From Bradyrhizobium sp. CB1015 (GTDB lineage Bacteria > Pseudomonadota > Alphaproteobacteria > Rhizobiales > Xanthobacteraceae), in the NCBI RefSeq assembly GCF_025200925.1, contig NZ_CP104174.1:5518001-5582000 (forward strand): a DNA stretch of 64,000 nucleotides, written 5' to 3'. Position 1 is the first letter of the stretch, and each line of letters begins with the position of its first letter. This document shows positions 30,026 to 38,543 of this stretch, piece after piece. The position numbers and the translations under genes were made by a program. The notes beneath the pieces were generated by a model, which made no database searches, was not told the DNA's origin, and saw only the letters and a program-made list of their open reading frames with translations.

Positions 30026-30264
30026 GGCAGAGCGTCAGTCCCTCGCATAGCGGGACCGCACATGTTGCCTTCGACGTTGCTTACCGTCTCGGCCTCTGCG
30101 AGTTTCTGTCTTTCGCGGCTCAAGAGCCCACCCCACAGGATCGCTGTGTACGCTTCGCAGCCGCCGTCACCGGCGACCACGCAACACTCGCTACCGGGCG
30201 CCCGCTACGGCCTACCCGGACCGGTCTTCCACCGGCTGGATCGCGCCAGCTTCTCCTGGCGCAC

Positions 30265-30327
30265 AAGCAATCCAGAGTCCCTCCGCGGATGCATTTCTGG
30301 ATTGCTTCGCTGCGCGCGCAATGACGG
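30265..30327. repeat. Palindromic repeat interrupted by group II intron, 5' exon side
   Basis: This part holds AAGCAATCCAGAG, a loop with TCCGCGG, and the complete opposite arm TCTGGATTGCTTCGCTGCGC to GCAATGACG. The missing 19 bases of the first arm are at 28339-28357. Confidence 0.8.
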
Positions 30328-30461
30328 AGTATGAGGCAGCAGCGTCGCTCGTTCGGCTCGTATTCAAATCGCAGACATGCCTTCGCATCCTCGCGGCGCA
30401 TCTCGCCCGAGCTTTGCTTCGATGCCTCACCCTCACATGAAAAGCAACTGGGGTCGGAGTA

Positions 30462-30548
30462 GACCGGCGATCAGACGGGCTCAAGGCTGGTGCTGGCGCA
30501 CCCCCGCCTTCGGCGGCTGACGGCCTTGACCCCGTCTGCACGCCGGTC
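30462..30548. repeat. Long imperfect inverted repeat beside IS110 gene
   Basis: A 26-base left arm (GACCGGCGATCAGACGGG...) at 30462-30487 pairs with the right arm at 30523-30548 with about four mismatches. The loop contains a small hairpin CCGCC-TTC-GGCGG. The structure ends 53 bp after the transposase stop. The remaining bases of 30328-30601 hold no gene. Confidence 0.75.
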
Positions 30549-30601
30549 TTTGGGCTGGGCATGCGCTCGGCCGAAGTCCGAGCGCGAGATAGACGCGCTC
30601 G

Positions 30602-31564
30602 TCAAGCCACCCTGTATCTTTTCGGATCCCACGTCTCGCCGCGAGCGATCATGGTGTTGAGGATGATGATCAGCTTGCGTATGCAGGCGACGATCGCGAT
30701 CTTTGGCGGCTTGCCCTTGGCAATCAGGCGTTCATAGAAGGCCTTGAACACCGGATTGTTCAGCGTCGCGGCGCCGACGCAGGGCATGTAAAGGGCATTT
30801 CGCACCCAGCGGCGGCCACCCTTGATGCAGCGTTCACCTCGACGTTTGCCGCTATCGTCGTCATAAGGAGCAACGCCCACCAACGCGGCGGCAACTTCAT
30901 CGCTCACCTGCCCCAGCTCCGGTAGTCCTCCAAGCAGCGCCATTGCGGTCCCCTCAGCAAAGCCTGGTACGCTCTGGATGATCTCGGCGCGTTTGGCAAA
31001 GTCCGGCGTTGTCTTGATCGTCGCCGCGATCGCGGTATCGAGCGCGGCGATTTCGTCAGCTAGCTTCTTAAGAAGACGCGCGCGAGCCTTCCGAACAAGG
31101 GCCGGCGCTTCATGCTCCTTCTGCATTTCCAGGCGAGCCCTGACGTCAGTCAGGCCTTGGCGTCCCCTCACCAGTGCCTTCATCTCCTCGTGAGCGGGAT
31201 TGTCGACTTGGCTGGGAGCCTCGCTGAATGTCTCGGCGAACCAGGAGATCATCTCCGCGTCGATCTTGTCGTTTTTCGCAAGGCGTCCCGCCGATTCCGC
31301 AAAATGGCGAACCCGTTTGGGATCGACGATCCGTACTTCCAGCCCTGCTTGGCGCAACGCCTTGGCCCATACCCGCTCGTAGCCGCCGCTTGCCTCCATC
31401 ACTGCCTTGCCGACCCGATGCTTGCGAAGCCATGCAATCAAGCTCCGTCGCCCCGCCGCGGTTGTTGGGCAAGTCTTCCGCTCCGTTACGGCCCGAATGC
31501 ACGCATCAATCTTGTCTTTGGCGACATCGATGCCGACGACAACCAGATCGTCTTGTGTCATCAT
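30602..31564 (-). CDS. IS110-family transposase (DEDD type)
   Basis: A 320-residue transposase. The N-terminal RuvC-like DEDD domain has GIDVAKDKIDA (first Asp), MEASGGYERVW (Glu) and LAKNDKIDAEMISW (Asp). The C-terminal Transposase_20 domain has IIQSVPGFAEGTAMALLGGL and GKRRGERCIKGGR with the essential serine region. Enzymes of this family act with a structured bridge (seek) RNA made from the element's own non-coding end. The ATG at 31564 follows AAGGGAG. The element's ends could not be fixed because IS110 members usually lack inverted repeats. The gene appears intact. Confidence 0.92.
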   Translation of the reverse strand: MMTQDDLVVVGIDVAKDKIDACIRAVTERKTCPTTAAGRRSLIAWLRKHRVGKAVMEASGGYERVWAKALRQAGLEVRIVDPKRVRHFAESAGRLAKNDKIDAEMISWFAETFSEAPSQVDNPAHEEMKALVRGRQGLTDVRARLEMQKEHEAPALVRKARARLLKKLADEIAALDTAIAATIKTTPDFAKRAEIIQSVPGFAEGTAMALLGGLPELGQVSDEVAAALVGVAPYDDDSGKRRGERCIKGGRRWVRNALYMPCVGAATLNNPVFKAFYERLIAKGKPPKIAIVACIRKLIIILNTMIARGETWDPKRYRVA

Positions 31565-32329
31565 CCACTCCCTTCCTTGCCTGGTACGGGCTCGCAGCCC
31601 TTGCAACTGTTCGGGTTGAGGAAGACACCGGAGCTGTCCCTTGCTCTTTAGCAGGCTCTGTCGCCTTTGGGCGCAACGGGCTCAGTTCCGGCAACGGGCG
31701 GTTCTGATCCAACCGCCCGTTGCCACATCCTGCCAGATTTCGGGGGCACAAGGGTGCCGGCGGCACCCGCGGTCCGCTGCGCGAAAAAGCACGCGCAAAA
31801 AAGACCGCACAGCAGCATACAGGCGAAGCCCAACACACGGCCTTCCCTGCGCGATGGTCGGACGGCTTATGCCGCGCTCTCCCGGGAGCCGAGTTCCCTC
31901 TGGCCTCCCTCACTCCCGCGAAAGTCGCCGGCACCGCGCCGGTTGACGCGAGGGCCGCATTCGCCAGAGCTTGACCGTAGCAACGACGGCCAGGACCACA
32001 CGGTTTTGCCGTACGCGCGGTTCGTTGGCGCCGCAGGGGTCGACGGCGTTGTGCACGTTGCCATCGACATGCCGGCGCGACGAAACCTGACAGTGCCGCT
32101 CGTCCGTACGAAGCTGAGGGGCTCACGGAGAGCAATCCGCCCCGCCCTTGGCATCTCGTACACGACGCTGCCGCGTCCACCGCAAGCCCGGCTCGCGACA
32201 ATGACGACCGCATGATCGCCCCTCGAGACTGAGCCGGGATGGGCGAGACATACGATATTTCCGAATTTCGGTAAAGCGGAATGTTTTTGCGCGGGTGGGT
32301 TGACAGAGACGCGAAACAGGCACGATGCC
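31565..32329. other. 765-bp non-coding stretch: IS110 flank and dispersed repeat-like sequence
   Basis: No convincing gene is present; short open frames here look like noise. The part next to the transposase (31565 to about 31750) is where an IS110 bridge RNA gene would lie. It contains a perfect 14-bp hairpin, listed separately. The stretch 31860-32215 resembles dispersed sequence that I associate with Bradyrhizobium intergenic regions, but I cannot confirm that without a search. Confidence 0.4.
31690..31724. ncRNA. Perfect hairpin upstream of IS110 transposase; candidate bridge-RNA part
   Basis: GGCAACGGGCGGTT and AACCGCCCGTTGCC form a perfect 14-bp stem with a 7-base loop. It lies 126 bp upstream of the transposase start, within the element's non-coding end if the element extends that far. 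It lacks a T-run on either side. Alternatives are a target-site stem-loop or a terminator-like element. Confidence 0.4.
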
Positions 32330-32420
32330 GTAGCCCGGATGGAGCGCCAGCGTAATCCGGGACGGTGCAAGATGCCGCGCGAGCGGCCCCGGATTACGCT
32401 GTCGCTCCACCCGGGCTACG
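32330..32420. repeat. REP-like palindromic element, copy 2
   Basis: GTAGCCCGGATGGAGCGCCAG at the left and CTGTCGCTCCACCCGGGCTAC at the right are inverse apart from a few bases, with inner arms GTAATCCGGG and CCCGGATTAC. It is related to the copies at 1277-1345 and 34622-34703. Confidence 0.85.
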
Positions 32421-32426
32421 GGAGCG

Positions 32427-33230
32427 CTATCCGCCAAAATCCCTCGGGCTGAATGGCAGGTCCAACACCTTCCATTCCTCGTACAAATTGGCCGGCAGCA
32501 TCTTGTAGGGCTGGCAGTTCTGCAGCGCGCTCATTGCGGACTTGACGATGGCCACGCCCTTCGCGGACGGCGGCGCCGCGATCAGGATGGGCTCGCGCGC
32601 CAGCGTGCCGTCGGTGGCGAAAACGGTGCGCAGCTTGATATGGACGTTGTCGGTCGGCGCGACCCCGGCCGGCAGTCTGGCGCAGCCGCGCAAATGACGG
32701 CGAAGCTCCGCGATGACCTCGGACGGAAGCTTCGCAGCGATCGAATCGTTGGCATCGCCGCCGTCGTCCTTGGCGCCTTTCGGCTCGACCGGCAATTCGG
32801 GTGGCAGGCCCAGCATGACCCCGTACTTGATGGTGACGTCCGGCTGCGGCGCCTGATAGGCCGGCGGCGGCGCGGTCTGCGAGGGTTGCGGCTGCTTCTG
32901 CTGCGGCTCGGGCGAGGCCTGCTGGGATGGTGATGGTGCTGCCGCCTGCGGCTTGGTCGCGGGCTTCGAGGCCTCCGGCTTGTCGGTGACGTCCGGCTTC
33001 GGCAGCTTCAGATCGGGGAGCGGCTCCGGCGGCTTCGCCTCTTCCTTCTCCTCGGCCTTGGCTTCCTCCTGCTTGACCTGCTCCGGCGTGACGATGTCGA
33101 CTGCGACAGTCTCGGGCGGCTGGCTGTGAAACGGACGGACCTCGCTGATCACGATGATCAGCGCCACCAGCGTCAGATGGGCGATTGCCGACGCTGCGAT
33201 GTCCGTCCGTATGATCTTCCGCAGTTCCAT
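32427..33230 (-). CDS. TonB/TolA-like envelope protein
   Basis: A 267-residue protein. One N-terminal transmembrane helix (ASAIAHLTLVALIIVISEV, about 12-31) is followed by a Lys/Glu/Pro-rich spacer of ~130 residues. The C-terminal domain, starting near LRRHLRGCARLPAG, resembles the TolA/TonB C-terminal fold and contains two cysteines (RGCARL and LQNCQPYK). Such proteins span the periplasm and transmit the proton motive force or link to the outer membrane. ATG 33230 gives the short cytoplasmic tail expected; longer in-frame starts do not. No exbBD or tolQR gene is adjacent. Confidence 0.75.
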   Translation of the reverse strand: MELRKIIRTDIAASAIAHLTLVALIIVISEVRPFHSQPPETVAVDIVTPEQVKQEEAKAEEKEEAKPPEPLPDLKLPKPDVTDKPEASKPATKPQAAAPSPSQQASPEPQQKQPQPSQTAPPPAYQAPQPDVTIKYGVMLGLPPELPVEPKGAKDDGGDANDSIAAKLPSEVIAELRRHLRGCARLPAGVAPTDNVHIKLRTVFATDGTLAREPILIAAPPSAKGVAIVKSAMSALQNCQPYKMLPANLYEEWKVLDLPFSPRDFGG

Positions 33231-33279
33231 CGACCGATCTTGGGTTGCCGCCGCGGTCCTAGCATACCCCGGGTACCTC

Positions 33280-34098
33280 TCAATCCCATTTTGGGGCGAA
33301 GCCAAAGTCGGTCAGGCGTCCCCTCGGATTGGCGAGCGCGGCGATCCGGCCAATCTCGTCCTCCGACAGCTCGAAATCGAAGATCTCGATGTTTTCCGAC
33401 AGGCGCTCGATGCGCGAAGTGCGCGGGATCGCAGCGACATTCTGTTGCACCAGCCAGCGCAGGCAGACCTGCGCCGGCGTCTTGCGGTGGACGCGACCGA
33501 TCTCGGCCAGCGTCTGGTCGGACTTGATGCGGCCCTTGGCGATCGGGCTGTAGGCGACGAGGGCCAGGCCATGCTGATTGCAGGCCGCCCTCACCTTCGC
33601 CTGGTCGAGATAGGGGTGATATTCGACCTGGTTGCAGACCAGCGGCTCTGCCGACAGCGCGACCGCCTGCTCGATCAACGCCACGGTGAAATTGGAGACG
33701 CCGATGTGGCGGGTCAGGCCCATCGTCTTCGCATGCGACAGCGCGCCCAGCGTCTCCGCCAGCGGCACGTGGGGATTGGGCCAGTGCAACAGCAACAGAT
33801 CGACCGAGGGAAGCCGCAGGCGGGCGAGGCTCTCCTTGACCGAGCGCTCCAGATCATGGGGCGCGAAATGGTTGGTCCAGACCTTGGTGGTGAGGAAGAC
33901 GTCGTCGCGGCGCACGCCGGAGGCGCGCAAGCCGTCGCCGACCTCGCGCTCATTGTCGTAGACCTGCGCGGTGTCGATGTGGCGATAGCCGAGCCGCAGC
34001 GCCTGCTCGACCACGCGCGCGGCAGGCCTTCCGCTCAGCTCCCAGGTCCCGAGCCCGATCGCCGGAATCCTTGCGCCATTGGCCTCGACGAACAGCAT
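33280..34098 (-). CDS. Aldo/keto reductase (2,5-diketo-D-gluconate reductase-like)
   Basis: A 272-residue aldo/keto reductase of the short AKR5 type. The tetrad is in HIDTAQVYDNE (Asp, Tyr), LTTKVW (Lys) and LLHWPNP (His). The cofactor segment IPRTSRIERLSENIEIF is near the C-terminus. The ATG at 34098 follows AGAGGATTCCTC; a longer in-frame reading begins upstream without a site. It is unrelated in sequence class to the other AKR at 8253. Confidence 0.9.
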   Translation of the reverse strand: MLFVEANGARIPAIGLGTWELSGRPAARVVEQALRLGYRHIDTAQVYDNEREVGDGLRASGVRRDDVFLTTKVWTNHFAPHDLERSVKESLARLRLPSVDLLLLHWPNPHVPLAETLGALSHAKTMGLTRHIGVSNFTVALIEQAVALSAEPLVCNQVEYHPYLDQAKVRAACNQHGLALVAYSPIAKGRIKSDQTLAEIGRVHRKTPAQVCLRWLVQQNVAAIPRTSRIERLSENIEIFDFELSEDEIGRIAALANPRGRLTDFGFAPKWD

Positions 34099-34253
34099 GA
34101 GGAATCCTCTTCCGTTGCGGCAGCCCCGGTCGACATTATGGACCTCGTCCGAGTTGGTTGCCAACGGACGTCAGTACTATCGGGACGGATATTCAGGGCA
34201 ATGCTAACAGGAGGTTCGCACGAGGCTTCACGCCTTCATGTCACGCCTTGATT

Positions 34254-34556
34254 TCACGCTTTGGCGAGCGCCTGGAACACGGTGTCGGGCGCATGCGCGA
34301 TCACCGCGAGCAGCGCGCGGGCCGGCCCCCGCGGAGCGCGCTTGCCCTGCTCCCAGTTGCGGATGGTCTCGACGGGGACGCCGAGCTTGGCGGCGAACTC
34401 CATCTGGGTCAGGCAGGCGCGGCGGCGCAGATCGCGCACCGCGAGCGGGCCGGTGTCACCCGGCGCGGCATTGACCGCAGGCTGGACTGGAAATTCCTGC
34501 CCATCCCGCAATTCGACGATCCGTCCGTCCGCCTTCAGTCGCAACCGCATGCCCAT
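34254..34556 (-). CDS. XRE-family helix-turn-helix protein
   Basis: A 100-residue regulator. An N-terminal beta-rich stretch (MRLRLKADGRIVELRDGQEF) precedes a HTH from about residue 40: LTQMEFAAKLGVPVETIRNW then GKRAPRGPARALL. The HTH order resembles NadS/HigA-type antitoxins. No toxin gene is next to it, so it is treated as an orphan regulator. Genome neighbours are an AKR and the third REP copy. Confidence 0.8.
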   Translation of the reverse strand: MGMRLRLKADGRIVELRDGQEFPVQPAVNAAPGDTGPLAVRDLRRRACLTQMEFAAKLGVPVETIRNWEQGKRAPRGPARALLAVIAHAPDTVFQALAKA

Positions 34557-34621
34557 TCCCCCAAGCGGAGGCGATGATGCGGCAGGTCGCTTAAAGTCGG
34601 ATTAAAGATGATGATGGCCGA

Positions 34622-34703
34622 TAGCCCGGATGGAGCGAGGCGCAAGGCGGCTCTCGCGAGGATACAGCGGTCCCGGATTGCGCTGCGCTCCATCCGGGCT
34701 ACG
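34622..34703. repeat. REP-like palindromic element, copy 3
   Basis: TAGCCCGGATGGAGCGAGGCGC at the left pairs with GCGCTGCGCTCCATCCGGGCTA at the right. It lies between the XRE gene and mgtE, both on the minus strand, so it could act as terminator of mgtE. Confidence 0.85.
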
Positions 34704-34723
34704 AATTCCCGCCTGAGTGAGAG

Positions 34724-36145
34724 CTACTTCAACCCGAACCAGAGCGTCGCAATCCCGAGGAAGGAGAAGAAGCCGACGACGTCGGTCACGGTGGTGACGA
34801 AGGTGCCCGACGCCACCGCCGGGTCGGCCCGCACGCGCTCCAGCGCCATCGGGATCAGGATGCCGCCGAGCGCGCCGGCGACGAGGTTGCAGATGATGGC
34901 GAGCCCGATGACGATGCCGAGGCCCGGGATCTTGAACCAGGCCACCGCCGCTATCCCTGTGATCACCGCGAAAGCGAGGCCGTTGACGAGGCCGACCAGG
35001 GCCTCGCGCATCACCACGCGCCAGGCGTTGGAAGAGCCGAGCTCGCGCGTCGCCAGCGCCCGCACCGCCACCGTCATGGTCTGGGTGGCGGCATTGCCGC
35101 CCTGGCTCGCCACGATCGGCGCCAGCACCGCGAGCGCGACCATCTTCTCCAGCTGCCCCTCGAACAGGCCGAGCACGGAGGACGCCAGGAACGCGGTGGC
35201 GAGGTTCACCAGCAGCCAGTTGAAGCGGCCGCGGGCGATGGTGAGGAACGTGTCCGACAGCTCTTCGTCGCTGGTGACGCCGCCGAGCGCCTTGAGGTCC
35301 TCGTCGGCCTCTTCCTCGATGACGTCGACGACGTCGTCGACGGTGATGACGCCGACGAGGCGGTCCTGGGTGTCGAGCACGGGCGCGGCGACGAGATTGT
35401 ACTTGCCGAACATGCGCGCCACCTCTTCCTGGTCCTCCAGGACGGAGACGCGGCGGCGATCCTCGTCGGTGAGCTCGGTCAGCGCCACCGGCCGGCGCGT
35501 GCGCAGGAGCACGTCGAGCGGCACCGCGCCCTGCCAGTGCTGGTCCTTGTCGACGACGTAGATCTCGTAGAAGCGGTCGGGCAGATCCGGCGTCTCGCGC
35601 ATGTAGTCGATTGCCTGCCCTACGGTGAAATCCTGGGGCACGGCGATGAACTCGGTCTGCATGCGGCGGCCGGCAGAGTTTTCCGGATACAGCAGGCTGC
35701 GCTCGAGCGCGACGCGCTCCTTGAGCGGCAGCTTCTCCAGGATCTCCTCCTGCTCCTCGGCGTCGAGGGTTTCCAAGAGCTCGACCGCGTCGTCGGATTC
35801 GAGCTCGCGGACACCTTCGGCGACCGTCTCCGGCGGCAGCTCCTCGAGGATCTCCTCGCGCACGGTCTCGTCGACCTCGTTCAGCGCCGAGAAGTCGAAA
35901 TCACGGCCGGTGAGCTCGACCAGGCGGACGCGGTCGTCGGGCTCGAGGGCGCCGATCAGATCGCCGAGATCGGCCTCGTGCAGTTCCGCGACGCAGGCAC
36001 GCAGCGCCGCGCTGTCGCCGGCCTCGATCGCACGGGCAATTTCCTCGACGAATTCGTGACGAATTTCACCGTCTTCATTGCGCATCGGCACGTGGTCGAG
36101 TACCGAATCCGCAGCGGGTGGGGCAACGTCCAGATGTTCATCCAT
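34724..36145 (-). CDS. mgtE: Magnesium transporter MgtE
   Basis: A 473-residue MgtE. The acidic N-domain (about 40-160) has DLGDLIGALEPDDRVRL and a run of Glu/Asp residues. Two CBS domains follow (MRETPDLPDRFYEIYVVD; LVAAPVLDTQDRLVGVITVD). The C-terminal membrane part has five helices with the pore signature VASQGGNAATQT. MgtE is a Mg2+-gated channel for Mg2+. ATG 36145 fits the family start; an upstream frame extension is a shadow. The divergent polysaccharide deacetylase starts 83 bp away. Confidence 0.96.
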   Translation of the reverse strand: MDEHLDVAPPAADSVLDHVPMRNEDGEIRHEFVEEIARAIEAGDSAALRACVAELHEADLGDLIGALEPDDRVRLVELTGRDFDFSALNEVDETVREEILEELPPETVAEGVRELESDDAVELLETLDAEEQEEILEKLPLKERVALERSLLYPENSAGRRMQTEFIAVPQDFTVGQAIDYMRETPDLPDRFYEIYVVDKDQHWQGAVPLDVLLRTRRPVALTELTDEDRRRVSVLEDQEEVARMFGKYNLVAAPVLDTQDRLVGVITVDDVVDVIEEEADEDLKALGGVTSDEELSDTFLTIARGRFNWLLVNLATAFLASSVLGLFEGQLEKMVALAVLAPIVASQGGNAATQTMTVAVRALATRELGSSNAWRVVMREALVGLVNGLAFAVITGIAAVAWFKIPGLGIVIGLAIICNLVAGALGGILIPMALERVRADPAVASGTFVTTVTDVVGFFSFLGIATLWFGLK

Positions 36146-36228
36146 GGCGCGCCTCGCCGTTTGACAGGTTGGAACGGGTGGTATGAGCTGAGGGTTCAGG
36201 CAATACCCACAACGCAAAGCCGAGCGCA

Positions 36229-37056
36229 ATGACAAAGATGCTGCGACTGAGGTGGACCTCAACGATGACGGGCGCGCTCGCCGCGACCGTCATCGGCACT
36301 GCCGCGACCGTCATCGGCACCGCCGAGACGGAGGCCGCCGAATGCCCGCGCAAGGACGCGCTCGGCACCTCGCGCGTCCTCAGGGTCGATCCCAAGACCT
36401 ACCCGCGCGTCGGCTTGAAGAGCTTTCCGCAGACGCTGCCGCTGGCCGATCGCGAGGTCGTGCTGACGTTCGACGACGGGCCGAACCCGCCGACGACGTC
36501 GAAGGTGCTGGCGGCGCTGGCACAGGAATGCGTGCGAGCGACCTTTTTCCTGATCGGCCAGCACGCCTCCGAGCATCCCGACATGGTCAAGCGCATCGCC
36601 CGCGAGGGCCACACCGTCGGCCATCACTCCTTCTCGCATCCGTTCATGGGGCATATTCCGTTCGAGAAGGCCACGGCCGACATCGACCGGGGCATCGCTG
36701 CAGACGAAATGGCGCTGCACGGAACCTCGACGACGACACCCTCGACGCCGTTCTTCCGCTTCCCCTATTTCGAGTCGACACAAGCACAGCTCGACCTGCT
36801 GCAGTCGCGCGGCATCATTGTGTTCGGGGCCGATTTATGGGCCAGCGACTGGGAGGAGATGACGCCGGAGCAGCAATTGAAGCTCGTCACCGAGCGCCTC
36901 GCCGCGAGCGGCAAGGGCATCATCCTCTTCCACGACAACAAGGCGCGCACGGCGGCAATGATGCCGGCGTTTCTGCGGTATCTGAGGGAGAACAGCTATC
37001 GGGTGGTCCACATCGTGCCGGCTGGCACATCACAGAGGAGCGCCGATACGCGCTGA
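36229..37056 (+). CDS. Exported polysaccharide deacetylase (NodB-type)
   Basis: A 275-residue carbohydrate esterase family 4 protein. The NodB domain has LTFDDGPNPP (metal-binding Asp-Asp), HTVGHHSFSHPF (His-x3-His) and FFRFPYF, then the late histidine in IILFHDN. It would remove acetyl groups from N-acetylated sugars such as chitooligosaccharide or peptidoglycan. The signal segment contains an in-frame repeat: ATVIGTA occurs twice in tandem, from a 21-base duplication at 36284-36324. A paralogue follows 157 bp downstream. Confidence 0.9.
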   Translation: MTKMLRLRWTSTMTGALAATVIGTAATVIGTAETEAAECPRKDALGTSRVLRVDPKTYPRVGLKSFPQTLPLADREVVLTFDDGPNPPTTSKVLAALAQECVRATFFLIGQHASEHPDMVKRIAREGHTVGHHSFSHPFMGHIPFEKATADIDRGIAADEMALHGTSTTTPSTPFFRFPYFESTQAQLDLLQSRGIIVFGADLWASDWEEMTPEQQLKLVTERLAASGKGIILFHDNKARTAAMMPAFLRYLRENSYRVVHIVPAGTSQRSADTR

Positions 37057-37213
37057 TGCCGGAATGTCACGCCCGGGCAAAATGGGGTGATTTGGGGCCA
37101 ATTAACACTCTGTTCATGCTACCCCGTGCAAAGATGAGGGCGGCTACGGCTGAACCGTTTTGAGCCATCTCCGACCTATCTAGGCGCCAATTGCACGGGG
37201 GCAGACGAGGTTC

Positions 37214-38539
37214 ATGATCGGAAGTAGCGTTATTTTGCGGACGCGATCGTGGATCGTCCTTTGTCTGGGAATGCTCACCGTCGGTTCGCCGGCTGCGCTT
37301 GCGGCCGACTGTCCCGGCCACCCCGACGCCCTCGGCACCTCCCGCACCCTCGTTGTCGATCCGCGCGAGCATCCGCTGATCGGCACCATGCAGTACCGCG
37401 AGACGCTGCCGCTGAAGGACCATGAGGTCGTCCTGACCTTCGACGATGGTCCGATCCCGAAATATTCCAACCAGGTGCTCAAGATCCTCGCCGACGAATG
37501 CATCAAGGCGACCTTCTTCATCGTCGGCAACCAGGCCAAGGCCAATCCGGACGGCGTGCGCAAGCTGGTCGCGGCGGGCCATACCGTCGGCACGCACAGC
37601 ATGGACCACCCCCTGACCTTCGACCGGATGCCGATCGAGAAGGCCGAGGCGGAGATCAATGGCGGCATCGAATGGACCGCGGCCGCGATGACCGATCCGT
37701 CGCAGCTCGCCCCGTTCTTCCGCATCCCCGGGCTGATGCGCGCCGAGGGCGTCGAGAACCATCTGATTTCGCGCGGCATCCAGGTCTGGAGCGCCGACTT
37801 CCCGGCCGACGATTGGCGGCACGTGTCATCCGACCGCGTCTACCAGCTCGCGATCCAGCGGCTGGAGGCCAAGGGCAAGGGCATCCTGCTGCTGCATGAC
37901 ATTCAGGCCCGCACGGTGGCGGCGCTGCCCAAGATCATCCGCGACCTCAAGGCGCGCGGCTATCGCATCGTGCATGTGGTGCCCGCCACCGCCGAGCGGC
38001 CGGCGACGCCGACCACGCCGGTCGAGTGGCTGCTGCATCCGCCGTCCGAGACGACGCCGATCGCGCGCTGGCCGCGCGTGCCGCATTTCGTGTTCACGCA
38101 GACCAAGACACTGCCGGCGCCCGCGCTCGCCAACCTCAATGCGCAGGCCGAGCATCAGGCGCTGCTGCCGCGCCGGAGCAAGGGCCAGATGGACCTCGCA
38201 TCCACCCTGCCCGTGCCCGGCCGCGATCTGTTCGCGATTCCGGAAAGCTCGGTCGAGGTGCTGATGTCGACGACCTCGTCGCGGCGCGCTGCGACCCGGC
38301 TCGCCATGGCGGCCGAGAGGCCGCATCCGGCCAAGGACAAGGCAGCACAGGGCAGAGCCGCGAAGGGCAAGACGGCCAAGCTGCAGGGACGGCGGACCGC
38401 CCAAGCGGCGCCGGCGGCAGCGGATCATGCCGCGCAGCCCGTCGACATCGTACCCAGGAGCACCGCAGCCAAGGGCGCGGCTTCCAAGAGCGCGGCGCCC
38501 CGTCCGACCCGGGTCGCCAGCCTGAAAAAGCGCGCTTAG
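37214..38539 (+). CDS. Polysaccharide deacetylase with basic C-terminal tail
   Basis: A 441-residue paralogue of the preceding gene. A signal peptide ends near ALAADC. The NodB domain has VLTFDDGPIP, HTVGTHSMDHP and ILLLHDIQ. After about residue 270 comes a 170-residue extension without a known fold; its last part is rich in Lys, Ala and Arg (ending SLKKRA). The tail could bind polyanions such as nucleic acid or teichoic-like polymers, which is guesswork. The catalytic residues appear intact. Confidence 0.9.
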   Translation: MIGSSVILRTRSWIVLCLGMLTVGSPAALAADCPGHPDALGTSRTLVVDPREHPLIGTMQYRETLPLKDHEVVLTFDDGPIPKYSNQVLKILADECIKATFFIVGNQAKANPDGVRKLVAAGHTVGTHSMDHPLTFDRMPIEKAEAEINGGIEWTAAAMTDPSQLAPFFRIPGLMRAEGVENHLISRGIQVWSADFPADDWRHVSSDRVYQLAIQRLEAKGKGILLLHDIQARTVAALPKIIRDLKARGYRIVHVVPATAERPATPTTPVEWLLHPPSETTPIARWPRVPHFVFTQTKTLPAPALANLNAQAEHQALLPRRSKGQMDLASTLPVPGRDLFAIPESSVEVLMSTTSSRRAATRLAMAAERPHPAKDKAAQGRAAKGKTAKLQGRRTAQAAPAAADHAAQPVDIVPRSTAAKGAASKSAAPRPTRVASLKKRA

Positions 38540-38543
38540 GCCA

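Larger units (their letters stand above)
28358..30264 (-). mobile_element. Group II intron (1907 bp) inserted in a palindromic repeat
   Basis: The intron reads on the minus strand. Its 5' end is GTGCGCC at 30264, fitting the GUGYG rule. Its 3' end is CCGCGAC at 28358, ending in the usual A-Y pair. Both ends are fixed by the interrupted repeat: exon halves TCTGGATTGCTT and CGCTGCGCTCGCAATGACG rejoin exactly to form the arm whose partner is intact at 30301-30327. Inside are an intron-encoded protein (28374-30025), domain V (28398-28430) and a domain VI-like hairpin (28361-28388, minus-strand loop GCAA). Insertion in an intergenic stem-loop is typical of several bacterial group II lineages. It disrupts no gene. 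Confidence 0.9.

Noticed and set aside
30462..30548. Inverted repeat considered as a terminator
   Set aside because: No T-run follows on either strand; retained only as a repeat.
31648..31836. 62-residue minus-strand frame with a hydrophobic start and several cysteines
   Set aside because: Overlaps the perfect hairpin and has no ribosome binding site or recognisable family; more likely non-coding.
34254..34556. XRE protein as antitoxin of a toxin-antitoxin pair
   Set aside because: No toxin-sized gene is next to it on the same strand.
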